Below the pieces are notes generated by a model. That model did not search any database. It saw only the letters and a list, made by a program, of their open reading frames with translations, and was not told the DNA's origin. From an uncultured Granulosicoccaceae bacterium (GTDB lineage: Bacteria; Pseudomonadota; Gammaproteobacteria; Granulosicoccales; Granulosicoccaceae): 64,000 bases of DNA. The stretch is taken from contig CAKZUP010000013.1 in the NCBI GenBank assembly GCA_937922945.1, positions 1-64,000 on the forward strand. The letters are read 5' to 3'. The translations under genes and the position numbers were made by a program. Of the stretch, positions 27,135 through 36,823 are shown in pieces (the first letter of the stretch is position 1; every line of letters starts with the position of its first letter).

Positions 27135-27560
27135 ATGATCTGGTTAATTAGTCTGCTTTTGCTCGCTGTGTTTGCCTGGCTCTTACTCAATGGCATTAAT
27201 GAGAAGCAGTGGGTAGACGCCCACATGCACGATGAAAATGTGTCCAGCGATAAAGGTCTGTTCGCCAGTTTCACCGAACTACTCGATGGCGATGAAGAAG
27301 ACAAAGTCGGTAATGTAGTTGGCAATTTGAAGAAAAAATCTGCTGAAGCTGGCAACACTTTGGGTGAAAAACTCAGCGACGCCAAGGAATCTGAAACAGT
27401 CGGTAAATTGATGGATAAAACCAGCGGTATCCGAGAGCGTGTTCAGAATGAAGTGAAAAATGAAGACGGTATGCTAAACAAAATCAAGAACAATGTAACG
27501 TCAGCCGTCGACAAGGCAGGCAAGAAAGTGGACGAAAAAATCGTTAATCGAAACAAGTGA
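27135..27560 (+). CDS. Membrane-anchored, charged helical protein (LEA/YtxH-like)
   Basis: 141 residues. CGGAGG four bases before ATG 27135 fixes the start; the frame is open further upstream but that part is not coding. One membrane helix (about 1-20, MIWLISLLLLAVFAWLLLNG) is followed by a polar, Lys/Glu-rich region with repeating amphipathic helices (LGEKLSDAKESETVGKLMDK, IKNNVTSAVDKAGKKVDEKI). This composition resembles LEA-like or YtxH-type stress proteins. No enzyme motif. A strong terminator lies about 100 bases downstream. Confidence 0.75.
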   Translation: MIWLISLLLLAVFAWLLLNGINEKQWVDAHMHDENVSSDKGLFASFTELLDGDEEDKVGNVVGNLKKKSAEAGNTLGEKLSDAKESETVGKLMDKTSGIRERVQNEVKNEDGMLNKIKNNVTSAVDKAGKKVDEKIVNRNK

Positions 27561-27606
27561 GTTTCAGTTTAGCTTAACTGCTGTTCGCGAAGCGCTGCTG
27601 GTAGGT

Positions 27607-27655
27607 TTCGACCTGAACCATCGAAACTGAACCATTCGAAACTCAACCTTTCGAG
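27607..27655. repeat. 14-15-bp tandem repeat, about 3 copies
   Basis: TTCGACCTGAACCA, TCGAAACTGAACCA and TTCGAAACTCAACCT follow each other between the 27135 gene and its terminator. Copies are imperfect. Confidence 0.6.
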
Positions 27656-27661
27656 CTAAAC

Positions 27662-27698
27662 AAAAAAGCCGATCACCGAAAGGTGATCGGCTTTTTTT
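27662..27698. terminator. Bidirectional rho-independent terminator
   Basis: AAAAAAGCCGATCACC, loop GAAA, GGTGATCGGCTTTTTTT: a perfect stem with a GNRA-type loop, an A-run on the left and a T-run on the right. It can end transcription of the 27135 gene on the plus strand and of dgcNA on the minus strand. Confidence 0.95.
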
Positions 27699-27769
27699 CT
27701 GCGTGTAGCGTTTGTCGCTGCGTTCTCTGACAGGGATATCGCGCTCCTGTTTGCTACGCCCTACTGTGA

Positions 27770-28747
27770 CTATCCCCACAACTCAGCGGGTGCTGGCAAC
27801 ATCGTTGCACCGTTAAAATCAATTGGTGGCACGCGATCTTCTGCCAATAATAACGGACCATCAAGATCGACCACCTCAGCGCCTTGCGCTACCAGCATTG
27901 CCGGAGCCATTGCCAAAGAAGTACTCACCATACATCCAACCATGATTTTAAAACCAGCTGCTTCAGCAGCGGACTTCAGCGCAAGTGCTTCCGTCAAGCC
28001 GCCCGTTTTATCGAGTTTGATATTAATAAAATCATACTTACCGTGCAGGCTTTCCAACGATTGAACATCGTGGCACGATTCATCGGCGCATATTGGTAGG
28101 GTGCGTTCAATACCAACTAACGCATCATCGGCACCAGCAGGCAATGGTTGCTCAACCAAGGCCACGCCGAGCTCAACCATAACCGGCGCCAGTTGCTGGT
28201 AGTCTTCAATCGACCACCCCTCGTTGGCATCCACTACCAGTCGGCTGTCGGGCGCACCCTTTTTTACCGCACGTAGGCGTGCTAAATCACCCTCCCCACC
28301 AAGCTTTATTTTCAATACCGGCATGTGTTTGTTGGCGGTGGCAGCGGCGAGCATCTTTTCTGGCGATTCCAGAGACAAGGTATAACAACTAACGATGGAT
28401 TCGGGTTCGCGCAGACCGGCTAATTGCCACACCGTTGTTCCGGCTTGCTTGGCTTCCAAATCCCACATGGCACAATCCAGCGCATTGCGCGCGGTACCAG
28501 CAGGCAACGCATCTTGTAAGCCGAGTCTGTTGAGCCCTGCTTCTATAGCCTTGCGAACCGACTCTATTTGCGCATTGACCGACTCCATGCTTTCACCGTA
28601 ACGCGCGTAAGGTACACACTCACCACGTCCCGTGTGCTCCCCATCGGACAAGCTAACTGTAATAACTTTCGCTTCAGTACGAGAGCCACGCGATATCGTG
28701 AACACTTGCGCCAGCTGAAAAGCATCGTTACTTACAGTGAGTTTCAT
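27770..28747 (-). CDS. dgcA: N-acetyl-D-glutamate racemase (enolase superfamily)
   Basis: 325 residues of the dipeptide-epimerase branch of the enolase superfamily. The two acid/base lysines are in LKIKLGG (K146/K148) and NIKLDKTGG (K247). Metal ligands are D173 (VVDANEGW), E199 (LVEQPL) and D222 (CADES). On its own it would be called an L-Ala-D/L-Glu epimerase. The 4-base overlap with a DUF1611 gene identifies the DgcN-DgcA pair, in which DgcA turns N-acetyl-D-glutamate into N-acetyl-L-glutamate. That assignment rests on the gene pairing. Confidence 0.8.
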   Translation of the reverse strand: MKLTVSNDAFQLAQVFTISRGSRTEAKVITVSLSDGEHTGRGECVPYARYGESMESVNAQIESVRKAIEAGLNRLGLQDALPAGTARNALDCAMWDLEAKQAGTTVWQLAGLREPESIVSCYTLSLESPEKMLAAATANKHMPVLKIKLGGEGDLARLRAVKKGAPDSRLVVDANEGWSIEDYQQLAPVMVELGVALVEQPLPAGADDALVGIERTLPICADESCHDVQSLESLHGKYDFINIKLDKTGGLTEALALKSAAEAAGFKIMVGCMVSTSLAMAPAMLVAQGAEVVDLDGPLLLAEDRVPPIDFNGATMLPAPAELWG

Positions 28748-29742
28748 TTGAGTGCGTCGGCCAAACGATCAGCGCTATCACGGAATGGGTCGACGGTTGG
28801 CAATCCCATTTTTGTTTCTACATCAGCCAAATACGTTTTCGCTTCTTCTTCAGACAGTGCCGCAGTATTCACCGATATACCCACGACTTTGCACTCAGGG
28901 TTAACTACCTGCGCAAGACTCAAAGCCATATCACGTAGTGCTTCGAGACTGGGTAACGCATAACCAGGTAAGCCGCGCATATGCTCACGCGTAGGTTCGT
29001 GACACAAGATTAGCGCGTCTGGCGCGCCACCGTGAATCAGTGCCAGCGTAACGCCTGAATAGCTTGCATGAAAAAGACTGCCCTGACCTTCTATAAGGTC
29101 CCAATGATTATCATCATTATCTGGCGTTAGCCATTCCACAGAGCCTGCCATAAAATCAGCGACGACAGCATCTAGAGGTATGCCGTTACCGGTAATCAGT
29201 ATTCCGGTCTGTCCGGTTGCTCTGAATGTTGCCGGTACACCGCGCTTTTTCATCGACTGTTCCAGCGCCATAGCGGTATACATTTTTCCAACTGAGCAAT
29301 CGGTGCCGACGGCTAAACATCGCTTGCCCTTGCGTTTCACGCCATTGGCGATTGGGTACTCGTGCTGGGGTACACGGACATCAATGAGTGCCCGACCATT
29401 TTTTTCAGCTAGTGCTTTTAAACGCGGCTCATCAACTAGGAGGTTATGCAAACCCGACGCGATATCCATACCGGCATTCAGCGCTTCTTCAAAAACCGAT
29501 AGCCAAGAATCGCTGATGACACCACCTCGATTCGCAACACCCACTACCAGCGTTTTTGCACCCTTCTGCACAGCCTCATCAATACTGAGATCCGGTATGT
29601 TCATATCAGCGTTACACCCTGGCTGACGGAACTGACCAACACAATGTTCCGGACGCCAGTCTTTAATACCTTGAGCAACCTTTGCAGCCAACGGGTCGGC
29701 AGCATCGCCAAGAAAGAGTAAATAGGGGGTTTTTAATAGCAT
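28744..29742 (-). CDS. dgcN: D-glutamate N-acetyltransferase, DUF1611 family
   Basis: 332 residues of DUF1611. ATG 29742 is the start (AGGA eight bases upstream); the open frame to 29895 is non-coding extension. A P-loop-like AVGTDCSVGKMYTAMAL lies in the C-terminal domain, with GQTGILITGNGIPLDAVVADF and EGQGSLFHASYSGVTLALIHG, all family hallmarks. DgcN of marine bacteria acetylates D-glutamate, the first step of a D-Glu use pathway completed by DgcA. The stop overlaps the dgcA start (ATGA), so the pair is cotranslated. Confidence 0.8.
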   Translation of the reverse strand: MLLKTPYLLFLGDAADPLAAKVAQGIKDWRPEHCVGQFRQPGCNADMNIPDLSIDEAVQKGAKTLVVGVANRGGVISDSWLSVFEEALNAGMDIASGLHNLLVDEPRLKALAEKNGRALIDVRVPQHEYPIANGVKRKGKRCLAVGTDCSVGKMYTAMALEQSMKKRGVPATFRATGQTGILITGNGIPLDAVVADFMAGSVEWLTPDNDDNHWDLIEGQGSLFHASYSGVTLALIHGGAPDALILCHEPTREHMRGLPGYALPSLEALRDMALSLAQVVNPECKVVGISVNTAALSEEEAKTYLADVETKMGLPTVDPFRDSADRLADALK

Positions 29743-29972
29743 GCGAGTAATCCTGAAAATAGCGCACGAAAAGGATAGTCGAATGTTGCCACAATAACGC
29801 CTAAGCAGACATTCTGGAAACGCACAAAACCCGATATATTGGCGCTCCACAGCCGTTAAAACAGTAGACCAGATATCAATTTTTCGTGGCGCCAAGCGGT
29901 ATGGTACGTCAGCTGCCGCTCACAGAACAACAAAGGCGCGGTTTAACGCCACCGGTTTGTCAATGGTTTGTG

Positions 29973-31433
29973 CTAAAGCGTTTTCAGGTATTCGATAACG
30001 GCATCACGTTGAGCAGCCGACAAACCATCGCCAAATTGATGCCCTGTGTTCGAATAGCCTTTAACCCGAGTGTCATACACCCAAGCCGCGCCAACACCTG
30101 CGCTGGCCTCAGCATTATTCGCCAGGTCAATGAAGTTCCAACCAAGGTCAGATTGATTGAATTGCGTTTTTGATGCGCTGTCGGTTACTTCGTGACGCCA
30201 GAGTGAGGGTCGGGTTGGGCTGTTCAGCAACGCGCGAATGGTCGGAACACTGCCATTGTGCAGAAATGGAGCTGTTGCCCAAATGCCATCGAGTGGTGGT
30301 GCGACATAACCCTTGCTCGGATAGACTTGAGCCAGCTCTGCAAAGAGCGATTGATTGAACCACTCGACGTACGCTTGGCCATCGCCAAACGCAAACTCGA
30401 TTAAACTCGGGTCGGTACCAACCACGTCGATAGGAACAATACGATTCGGATAACTCACTTGCTCACCATAGGTGCCGTGACACGCACTACAAGTATCCTC
30501 AAATACCTTCTTGCCCTGTTGCGCTAACGTTGAATCAATTTCAAATGGATAAACTGGCGGCTCAATACTCTCGATATAAGTGCGTATATCTGGTGCTATG
30601 GCGTCAAGCTTTTGCACATCCTGTTTGGAATCCGCACAAAGGATTGCCGCAGTCATCATAATCGATGCATGATCTCCTCTGCCCTCTCCCATCCAGAACA
30701 TGGCATGCTTTTTCTTCATGCGCCACCAGGGTGGAACGCTTACCGGTGGTGCGAGTTGAGGTGGTGGTTTTATTAAAGGCTCTTCATGCCACTGCATATT
30801 TTGCGGATCACGATGTGCCATTAGCGCAAAGGTGAGATTGTTTGCAGGGTTCACCCCAGCGGTTTGCATCTGTATATAAGGCGCAATGGCGGCAATGCGA
30901 TTCGCGAATTTCTCCCATGCTTGCGTTTCAGATTCGCCACTGACCAACGCTCCGCTTTGCTCAACCACCGCAGATGCATTCGTGGTGAAATCCAGGAATT
31001 CGTTTCCGAGTCCTATAACCAACTCACCGAACAACGGAGCAGCATGACAGGTTAAACAATTGGACGCGGCTATCTGAACGCCCTGCTCATCTTCGACCAG
31101 ATTAAGGTTGTAGGCCAGTTGCGCAGCCTCGCCTTCCCGCTCTGAAAACGTATACAGTGGATTGGCATCAAGTTGCTTCATCGCGCTCAAGGGTATGCCA
31201 CAAGACACGATCGGCTGGTTTATTAGAGCGTGCTTTCCCGCAACGGCATCTCCGGCTCGTTGCATGCTGGCTGGAATCAAATCAGTTGGTAGCGAACTCG
31301 ATTCTGCGCTGACAGCATTGTCTGTCGCACCCGTTGTTACAACGACTTGCTTCCCGTTCAAGTCTTGTTCATCGCTTTGCTGGCACGCACTAATAAACAC
31401 GCAGACAAACATGAGCAACAGACTAACTTTCAT
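29973..31433 (-). CDS. Dihaem cytochrome c lipoprotein (RoxA/peroxidase-like)
   Basis: 486 residues. A lipoprotein signal ends FISAC with the lipid Cys at 17. Two c-haem sites are seen: CLTCH at 126-130 and CSACH at 315-319. The C-terminal half contains KGYVAPPLDGIWATAPFLHN, typical of the RoxA/RoxB and dihaem peroxidase-like oxidoreductases. It is shorter than RoxA. It is probably a periplasmic or outer-membrane-tethered redox enzyme; the substrate is unknown. Its start overlaps the stop of the AttH-like gene by four bases, making it the last gene of the PLD-AttH-cytochrome operon. Confidence 0.8.
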   Translation of the reverse strand: MKVSLLLMFVCVFISACQQSDEQDLNGKQVVVTTGATDNAVSAESSSLPTDLIPASMQRAGDAVAGKHALINQPIVSCGIPLSAMKQLDANPLYTFSEREGEAAQLAYNLNLVEDEQGVQIAASNCLTCHAAPLFGELVIGLGNEFLDFTTNASAVVEQSGALVSGESETQAWEKFANRIAAIAPYIQMQTAGVNPANNLTFALMAHRDPQNMQWHEEPLIKPPPQLAPPVSVPPWWRMKKKHAMFWMGEGRGDHASIMMTAAILCADSKQDVQKLDAIAPDIRTYIESIEPPVYPFEIDSTLAQQGKKVFEDTCSACHGTYGEQVSYPNRIVPIDVVGTDPSLIEFAFGDGQAYVEWFNQSLFAELAQVYPSKGYVAPPLDGIWATAPFLHNGSVPTIRALLNSPTRPSLWRHEVTDSASKTQFNQSDLGWNFIDLANNAEASAGVGAAWVYDTRVKGYSNTGHQFGDGLSAAQRDAVIEYLKTL

Positions 31434-32659
31434 TCTGGAACATCCGAGGTTAAACCTTTGGTAACGGCATAGCTTACAAACCCAACACCTGTGTGCGACC
31501 CTTCAATGGCAACAGCCATCAATCGATTTAACTCGATTCCGCCAGCAGTTTCAGGTGTGTGCGTTGAGGTTAAAACAACATCTATGGCATGAGACGGTTC
31601 TGTCAATCGAAACTCACTGGGGAACGTATGGGTGCCAATTTGCGCTGCACCGTCAGCAAAAACAACTTGCGTTAATGTCGACGGCGCAGTTTGATCACGA
31701 CCGACATCGGACCGACCGGATAACGAAGGCTTGCTAACGGATCCGGTTGAGATCATGGGCCCTCGACCTGAGCGACGCCTGCTTCGTTGAAGCTGAATAT
31801 CCGCGGTATCTTCAAGCCAAAGCCACGCACGATCAAACACCACCGCCGATTGATTTGTGTCCGGCGGCACACCCCAGGCCCGTTCCAACCAACCCCGCCC
31901 ATCCAATACCAAGTCTCGACCCTGAAACCGATACTCGCCTGAAACTCGCATAGACTCACTGCGAGTCACAAGAATCGTACTAGCACGTTGCTCTGATGCG
32001 CAGGAAAATTGTTCAAACAAAAGATTTAACTGGGGCGTTTGAATGCTGTAGCTTGCTTCGCACTGACGCTGGGTTGTTTTTTTCGTTGTTTTTGTTGTTG
32101 TGAACCCGCCTATCCATAGTTTGCTTTGCGCAGCGCTTGTCCCAGCTAGCGACAAGGCAACTCGATCGGCTTGTTGTACGGTGTGGGTATCGATAGCTGA
32201 GTGTCCGCCAACCGGCTCTAACCGGTAGTCTAGTGCCAAGACGTCTGAAAAATTCCACTGACTTATGGCCTCAGCGCGCTCATCGGTTACCTTTAATCTG
32301 GCCAACCGCTGCTGCATTGCATAACGTCGACCGTGTTGATCCCTCATGAGCGCCAGAAATAACCAGGTTTCAAACGGTGCGCCGGGTTGCACAAACGCAG
32401 CCGGTGTAGACGAATCTACCAACCAGTCTTTGGTTGAGGGCGATTCTCGCAAACGCTTTAAGCCCTGTGCGATAACTTCAGCTTGTTGGCGAAATTGATC
32501 AGGATAATCCGCAGCATTCCGCGTCGGTTGACTTCCACCTTCCGAGCAGGCCGTAAGCGCAAGCGTTGCAGCACCAAGCAAACAGAATCGGTACTTGCAG
32601 CGACCTAAAACGTGCCAAAACCGGTTGCTTCCATAAAACGATAACGCCACTTCAACCAC
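31430..32659 (-). CDS. AttH/CrtC-like lipoprotein (lipocalin-like)
   Basis: 409 residues. The N-terminus ends in the lipobox LALTAC (Cys about 38). GAPFETWLFLALMRDQHGRR and RDLVLDGRGWLERAWG are hallmarks of the AttH / carotenoid 1,2-hydratase-like fold (PF07143/PF17186), two lipocalin-like barrels whose ligands are mostly lipidic. A Thr/Lys-rich stretch (TTTKTTKKTTQ) in the middle looks like local repeat expansion. The start (GTG 32659) overlaps the PLD gene by about 55 bases; a shorter start cannot be excluded but would cut the signal peptide. Most homologues adjoin ABC exporters; here a PLD enzyme and a cytochrome are the neighbours. Confidence 0.7.
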   Translation of the reverse strand: MVEVALSFYGSNRFWHVLGRCKYRFCLLGAATLALTACSEGGSQPTRNAADYPDQFRQQAEVIAQGLKRLRESPSTKDWLVDSSTPAAFVQPGAPFETWLFLALMRDQHGRRYAMQQRLARLKVTDERAEAISQWNFSDVLALDYRLEPVGGHSAIDTHTVQQADRVALSLAGTSAAQSKLWIGGFTTTKTTKKTTQRQCEASYSIQTPQLNLLFEQFSCASEQRASTILVTRSESMRVSGEYRFQGRDLVLDGRGWLERAWGVPPDTNQSAVVFDRAWLWLEDTADIQLQRSRRRSGRGPMISTGSVSKPSLSGRSDVGRDQTAPSTLTQVVFADGAAQIGTHTFPSEFRLTEPSHAIDVVLTSTHTPETAGGIELNRLMAVAIEGSHTGVGFVSYAVTKGLTSDVPE

Positions 32660-34182
32660 ACCGATTCGTTTGCAAATTGTTCATACGCTGTTGAATACGT
32701 TCGTCCGTTCTGGTTCGACCACTGGATGTCAAAATGGGTGGCAGCATCATTAATCGCCGCACGCGTACCGCCCTGCGCCACATCATTGTCAGTGTCTGTG
32801 CCAGAAGCTGCACTGGCGATGGGCAAACGTAACCAGACGTTGGTTTCCAAGTTAAAGTCATCCAGATTCCGCCGTGTATAGTTGCCCGACCCTAACAGTA
32901 AATCGGCGTATTGGCTCGTTTTACGGTACAGCATTTTCGCATGACACTGCTCACCATCGGTTGCACACCAACGCACCGGAATGCCGGCAGCGACAAGCTC
33001 AGCTGCAACTGGCCTGTTCGGTACGCCTTTTTTCTTGCGGCCAAATGCATCCTGATTAACATCAAGCAGCACGCGTAGCTTCACCCCTTTTTGGTGCGCC
33101 GATATTAGCGCATCGATAACATCACGATCAGACAGGTAAAACATGAGCAGGTCTATCTGGTCATCAGGTTGCGCTGTCTCGAGCAACGCCAGTATCGCCT
33201 GTTGTATTCTTGATTCACTGACGATTTGCAGCGAGGCGCTGGATAAAGGCGATGCCAACACCTGTTCTGCCAGTGCTGCATCTTTCGGCGTATTAGATTC
33301 CAGCGCAGGATGAGCTTGTACTGCCGTTTTCACCGATTCTGGCCATGCCTGCCAACTGGTATCAGCGTCTGACATCGATAACAAAGCCTTTTCCGATACC
33401 AACAAATCGATCACCGCCGGCCCGGTGAACTGCAACGCCACATTCCGGTGAGCACTGCTGCCATCGTGCGGATTGGCCGAACTCACAATGGCGTGCAACT
33501 CTCCAGATGCATTATCCGCCACCAGAAGCTTGCGATGATTAGCCTTGAAATTAAGCAAGGCCAAATAACTTCTTACCGACACCCTGCCGGGGCCGAACGG
33601 GTTTGGCAGTGCAGACCCGAGCGAATTGCCGAAAGGCCGCACAAGCCATCGCCAAAGGCCTGAATAGAGGGGGTTACTGTCTTGCAGCTGGGTTAGATCG
33701 GTTAGCACCACATCGATGCCCGCGGCGCGAAGTTTGGCAAAATGCGTGGAGGGTAACCCGCCATAGACCGCGTTCACCGGGTCGCTGATAACCGTTATGG
33801 CAATGGACGGTTTTAATTGTTTCTGCTGGATAAGCGCATCAGTAAGTTCATCCGACAGCGCTCGATGTGTCTCGCTTACGGGCCCTTGCCACGCATTGAA
33901 CAAAAACATATCCAGCACAATCAGCGATTCAGCCTGCGCAATCAATTGCAACAATGCGTCAAAATATTGTTGCTCTATTTGTCGCCCTCCATCTGCCTCC
34001 AACCAGCTCAGATCGGCGAGGAAGGTCACATTTTCAACTGTTTTGGGCGCAAAGCCTAACGATACAGCTCTTGGAGCCGGAAAAATTGCCGTAATTGCAT
34101 ATACCAGTACGAAATAAAAGGCCACGGCCATAACCAGCTGTTGCAGTCGAGATGTCGTCGATAATATCTTGCGCTTAAACAT
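32605..34182 (-). CDS. Phospholipase D-superfamily protein
   Basis: 525 residues with an N-terminal membrane anchor (about 13-34). Two HKD motifs are visible: NHRKLLVADN (H216, K218, D223) and CHAKMLYRK (around 412) followed by LLLGSGNYTRRN. Paired HKD sites form one active site that transfers phosphatidyl or cleaves phosphodiester groups, as in cardiolipin synthases and PLD nucleases. The anchor and the long spacing favour a membrane-lipid substrate. First gene of a three-gene operon with the AttH-like lipoprotein and a dihaem cytochrome. Confidence 0.82.
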   Translation of the reverse strand: MFKRKILSTTSRLQQLVMAVAFYFVLVYAITAIFPAPRAVSLGFAPKTVENVTFLADLSWLEADGGRQIEQQYFDALLQLIAQAESLIVLDMFLFNAWQGPVSETHRALSDELTDALIQQKQLKPSIAITVISDPVNAVYGGLPSTHFAKLRAAGIDVVLTDLTQLQDSNPLYSGLWRWLVRPFGNSLGSALPNPFGPGRVSVRSYLALLNFKANHRKLLVADNASGELHAIVSSANPHDGSSAHRNVALQFTGPAVIDLLVSEKALLSMSDADTSWQAWPESVKTAVQAHPALESNTPKDAALAEQVLASPLSSASLQIVSESRIQQAILALLETAQPDDQIDLLMFYLSDRDVIDALISAHQKGVKLRVLLDVNQDAFGRKKKGVPNRPVAAELVAAGIPVRWCATDGEQCHAKMLYRKTSQYADLLLGSGNYTRRNLDDFNLETNVWLRLPIASAASGTDTDNDVAQGGTRAAINDAATHFDIQWSNQNGRTYSTAYEQFANESVWLKWRYRFMEATGFGTF

Positions 34183-34389
34183 GTATTAGCTTGGAAGCGG
34201 TACTTTGTTAAAACAACGTCACAAAGAACAGTAGTCGAATTGATACAATTGTGGGTTAACGCCCCTGATGTCAGAAAGGAAGCGGTGAAAAGGCGATGCC
34301 TTATGTGCGCTCTTGCAATGAGCACTATACTCCGGTTCCGTTCCGTGATTTGGTCCGACTCAAACAGGACGGAAAACGAGCAATCTTGA

Positions 34390-36651
34390 ATGAAAACTGT
34401 TAATTACATGCCTCCGGGCGGCCCGATGCAGGGCTATGCCACTGTGCCAGCAACTAGCGATGCCAAGGAATACTTGCGCTTGTTGCTGCGACACAAATTT
34501 GGACTGCTCCTGACTCTGCTGCTGGGGATCGGTCTGGCAACGCTCTATCTGATCAGTAAAGCGCCAACTTACGAGGCCTCGACACTGCTTGAAGTCAGCG
34601 ATACCGGTTCGCTTGCCACCGATGGCCGCAACGATGGTTATCGCCCCCCAAAAGACTTAAAAGAAGAAGCCAACATATTGCGGTCTCGAAAGGTGTTGGG
34701 GCCGATCGTTGATCAATACAATTTGCGCAACCACGTCCAGCCCAAAAAGCTCGCGGTATTAGGAGACGTCACGCAACGCGTGCCAGCGATGGCGGAATGG
34801 ATTAGCAGTTTGGACGTAGCCAAATCCTACGCCTGGAGCGACGTGAACTTAGAGGTCGCCACGTTTGCCGTTCCAAAGCAGTGGGAAGATGAGGAGCTTA
34901 CGCTGACGGCGTTGGGCAATAATCGCTATATGCTCGACCGCGATGGCACCAGTATTATCGATGAAGCGGCAGTGGGCGAAAATATCGTCGTAGAACTGGG
35001 CAGCAACTACGACCCGTTGAACCTGATGGTTGCAGAAATAGACGCACCAGCGGGTGTTAAGTTCTCATTGGTCAAAGAGTCACTGCAAACCACTATTTCC
35101 GATTTAAGTTCAAGTTTGATTACGGAAACATCCGACGCTCAATCAAGCATGATCCATATCAAGCTACGCGGCGAAGACCCACAGGAAACTGCCGATCTGG
35201 TTAACTCCATTGCGCAGGAATACAGCAGCGTCAAACTCAACTCCGAAACGCGTGATGCCGACGCCAAGCGTGAGTTTTATCGTGAGAGTTTGCCAGCGGT
35301 TGAAGCAAACTATCGTGCGGCGCAGGCGGCCTTGGCGAACTACCGGGCGAGAATCGGTAACATCAGTGGCGAAGTACAGAAGAATTCGGCTATTCAGGCC
35401 ATGGCCAGATTAGATTCTCAAATTTCTGATCTGCAAATCGAACTGGATCAGAAACAATCTCGCTATACGATCGATCACCCGGATATCAAGCGCCTCACCA
35501 AAGACATCGAAAAAATCGAAAACGAACGCAGACGGTATGCCTCACGGGTGGCGAACACCCCAGAACAGGAACGCAGGCTCTCGGAACTTGAAAACGATGT
35601 TGAACGCACAACCGATATCTACAACGAAACGGTCGACGAACTGAACAAGCTCGAACGCGACCAAAAAGCATTCGTAAGTCAGGTCAGTTTATGGGATCAG
35701 GCGTTGACTCCGCGTAAGCCGATCTCGCCAAATCCATTATTGGCCATGGTGGGGGGAACGCTAGCCACGCTGTTTTTATACATGCTGTATCTCACGCTAC
35801 GCTCGGCGCTCTCGACTGTGATCTCCGATCAAGAATCCCTGGAACGCGCATCGGGCTTACCCGTGTTCATGAACATTCCAAAAAGTAACGCCCAAAAGCG
35901 TCTTGGCAGTGCCACCACCGTCGACCCACGAAGGCTTCTGCCTGGCACCAGTTCCGACAGTAAAGCGCTCGCCCCTGCAGATAGCAACGTGCTGGCATTG
36001 AATAAGCCTGAAGACTACTCCATTGAGAATTTACGTGGCTTACGTTCCATGCTTGAAGATGTCATGGACGGTGCGGCTAATAATGTTCTGATGATCACCA
36101 GCCCGCTGCCCAGCATGGGCAAATCGTTTGTCAGCATGAACCTTGCAGTGTTACTTGCTCAGGCTGGCAAACGCGTGCTGCTGATCGATGCTGACTACCA
36201 GCGCGGGCTTCTGCATAAAAACCTTGGTTTACCCATGGGGCCCGGTTTGCCAGAAGTCGTTCGCGGCAAATCTGAACTGAAGGAAACCGTCAAACCAACG
36301 TCGGTGCAAAACTTGTACTGCATTCCCAGAGGCTTTATGGGCGGGGAAGTAGGCAGGGAAATGCCAAGCGACAAAGAGTTTGGAGCGTTTATGCAAGTCG
36401 TCGCTCCACGCTTCGACATCGCCATTATCGACACGCCGCCCGTACTGAGCGTGGCAACGGCAGCCTCGCTCGGAAAACATGCGGGAAGTAGCATTATGGT
36501 GATCAAGGAAGGCGAAGTGAAGGAGCCGCAGCTTACCGAGGCCCTGAAACGACTATCGTTCTCAGGCGTCCGGGTAAACGGTTGCATCCTGAATGGTTCA
36601 TCTGCGCCAACACCGAGGCACTACGCCTACTATCGTGAGCAAATCGACTAG
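34390..36651 (+). CDS. Polysaccharide co-polymerase / bacterial tyrosine kinase (Wzc-like)
   Basis: 753 residues. A Wzz domain with TM1 at about 38-56, a long periplasmic coiled coil (about 290-430, ANYRAAQAALANYRARIGNI), and TM2 at about 448-470. The cytoplasmic kinase follows: Walker A SPLPSMGKSFV (around 572), Walker A' VLLIDADYQRG and Walker B FDIAIIDTPP. The C-terminus ends HYAYYREQID, a small Tyr cluster suited to autophosphorylation. Such proteins set chain length and couple export of exopolysaccharide or capsule. It is the first gene of the polysaccharide locus; no Wza-type outer-membrane exporter is in the window. Confidence 0.9.
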   Translation: MKTVNYMPPGGPMQGYATVPATSDAKEYLRLLLRHKFGLLLTLLLGIGLATLYLISKAPTYEASTLLEVSDTGSLATDGRNDGYRPPKDLKEEANILRSRKVLGPIVDQYNLRNHVQPKKLAVLGDVTQRVPAMAEWISSLDVAKSYAWSDVNLEVATFAVPKQWEDEELTLTALGNNRYMLDRDGTSIIDEAAVGENIVVELGSNYDPLNLMVAEIDAPAGVKFSLVKESLQTTISDLSSSLITETSDAQSSMIHIKLRGEDPQETADLVNSIAQEYSSVKLNSETRDADAKREFYRESLPAVEANYRAAQAALANYRARIGNISGEVQKNSAIQAMARLDSQISDLQIELDQKQSRYTIDHPDIKRLTKDIEKIENERRRYASRVANTPEQERRLSELENDVERTTDIYNETVDELNKLERDQKAFVSQVSLWDQALTPRKPISPNPLLAMVGGTLATLFLYMLYLTLRSALSTVISDQESLERASGLPVFMNIPKSNAQKRLGSATTVDPRRLLPGTSSDSKALAPADSNVLALNKPEDYSIENLRGLRSMLEDVMDGAANNVLMITSPLPSMGKSFVSMNLAVLLAQAGKRVLLIDADYQRGLLHKNLGLPMGPGLPEVVRGKSELKETVKPTSVQNLYCIPRGFMGGEVGREMPSDKEFGAFMQVVAPRFDIAIIDTPPVLSVATAASLGKHAGSSIMVIKEGEVKEPQLTEALKRLSFSGVRVNGCILNGSSAPTPRHYAYYREQID

Positions 36652-36823
36652 GAAATTGATAACTAGTTCGTTTTGTGTAGCTTGGGCTCACAGTTTTGTG
36701 CGTGACTTGTGAATTGATGTGACAATACCATGATGAAATCGACTGATTGCACCCTTATTAGGGTTAAAATGCGCAACACATTAATCGCACTCGTGCAAAA
36801 GCTCGAGATTCAGGGAGACACCG

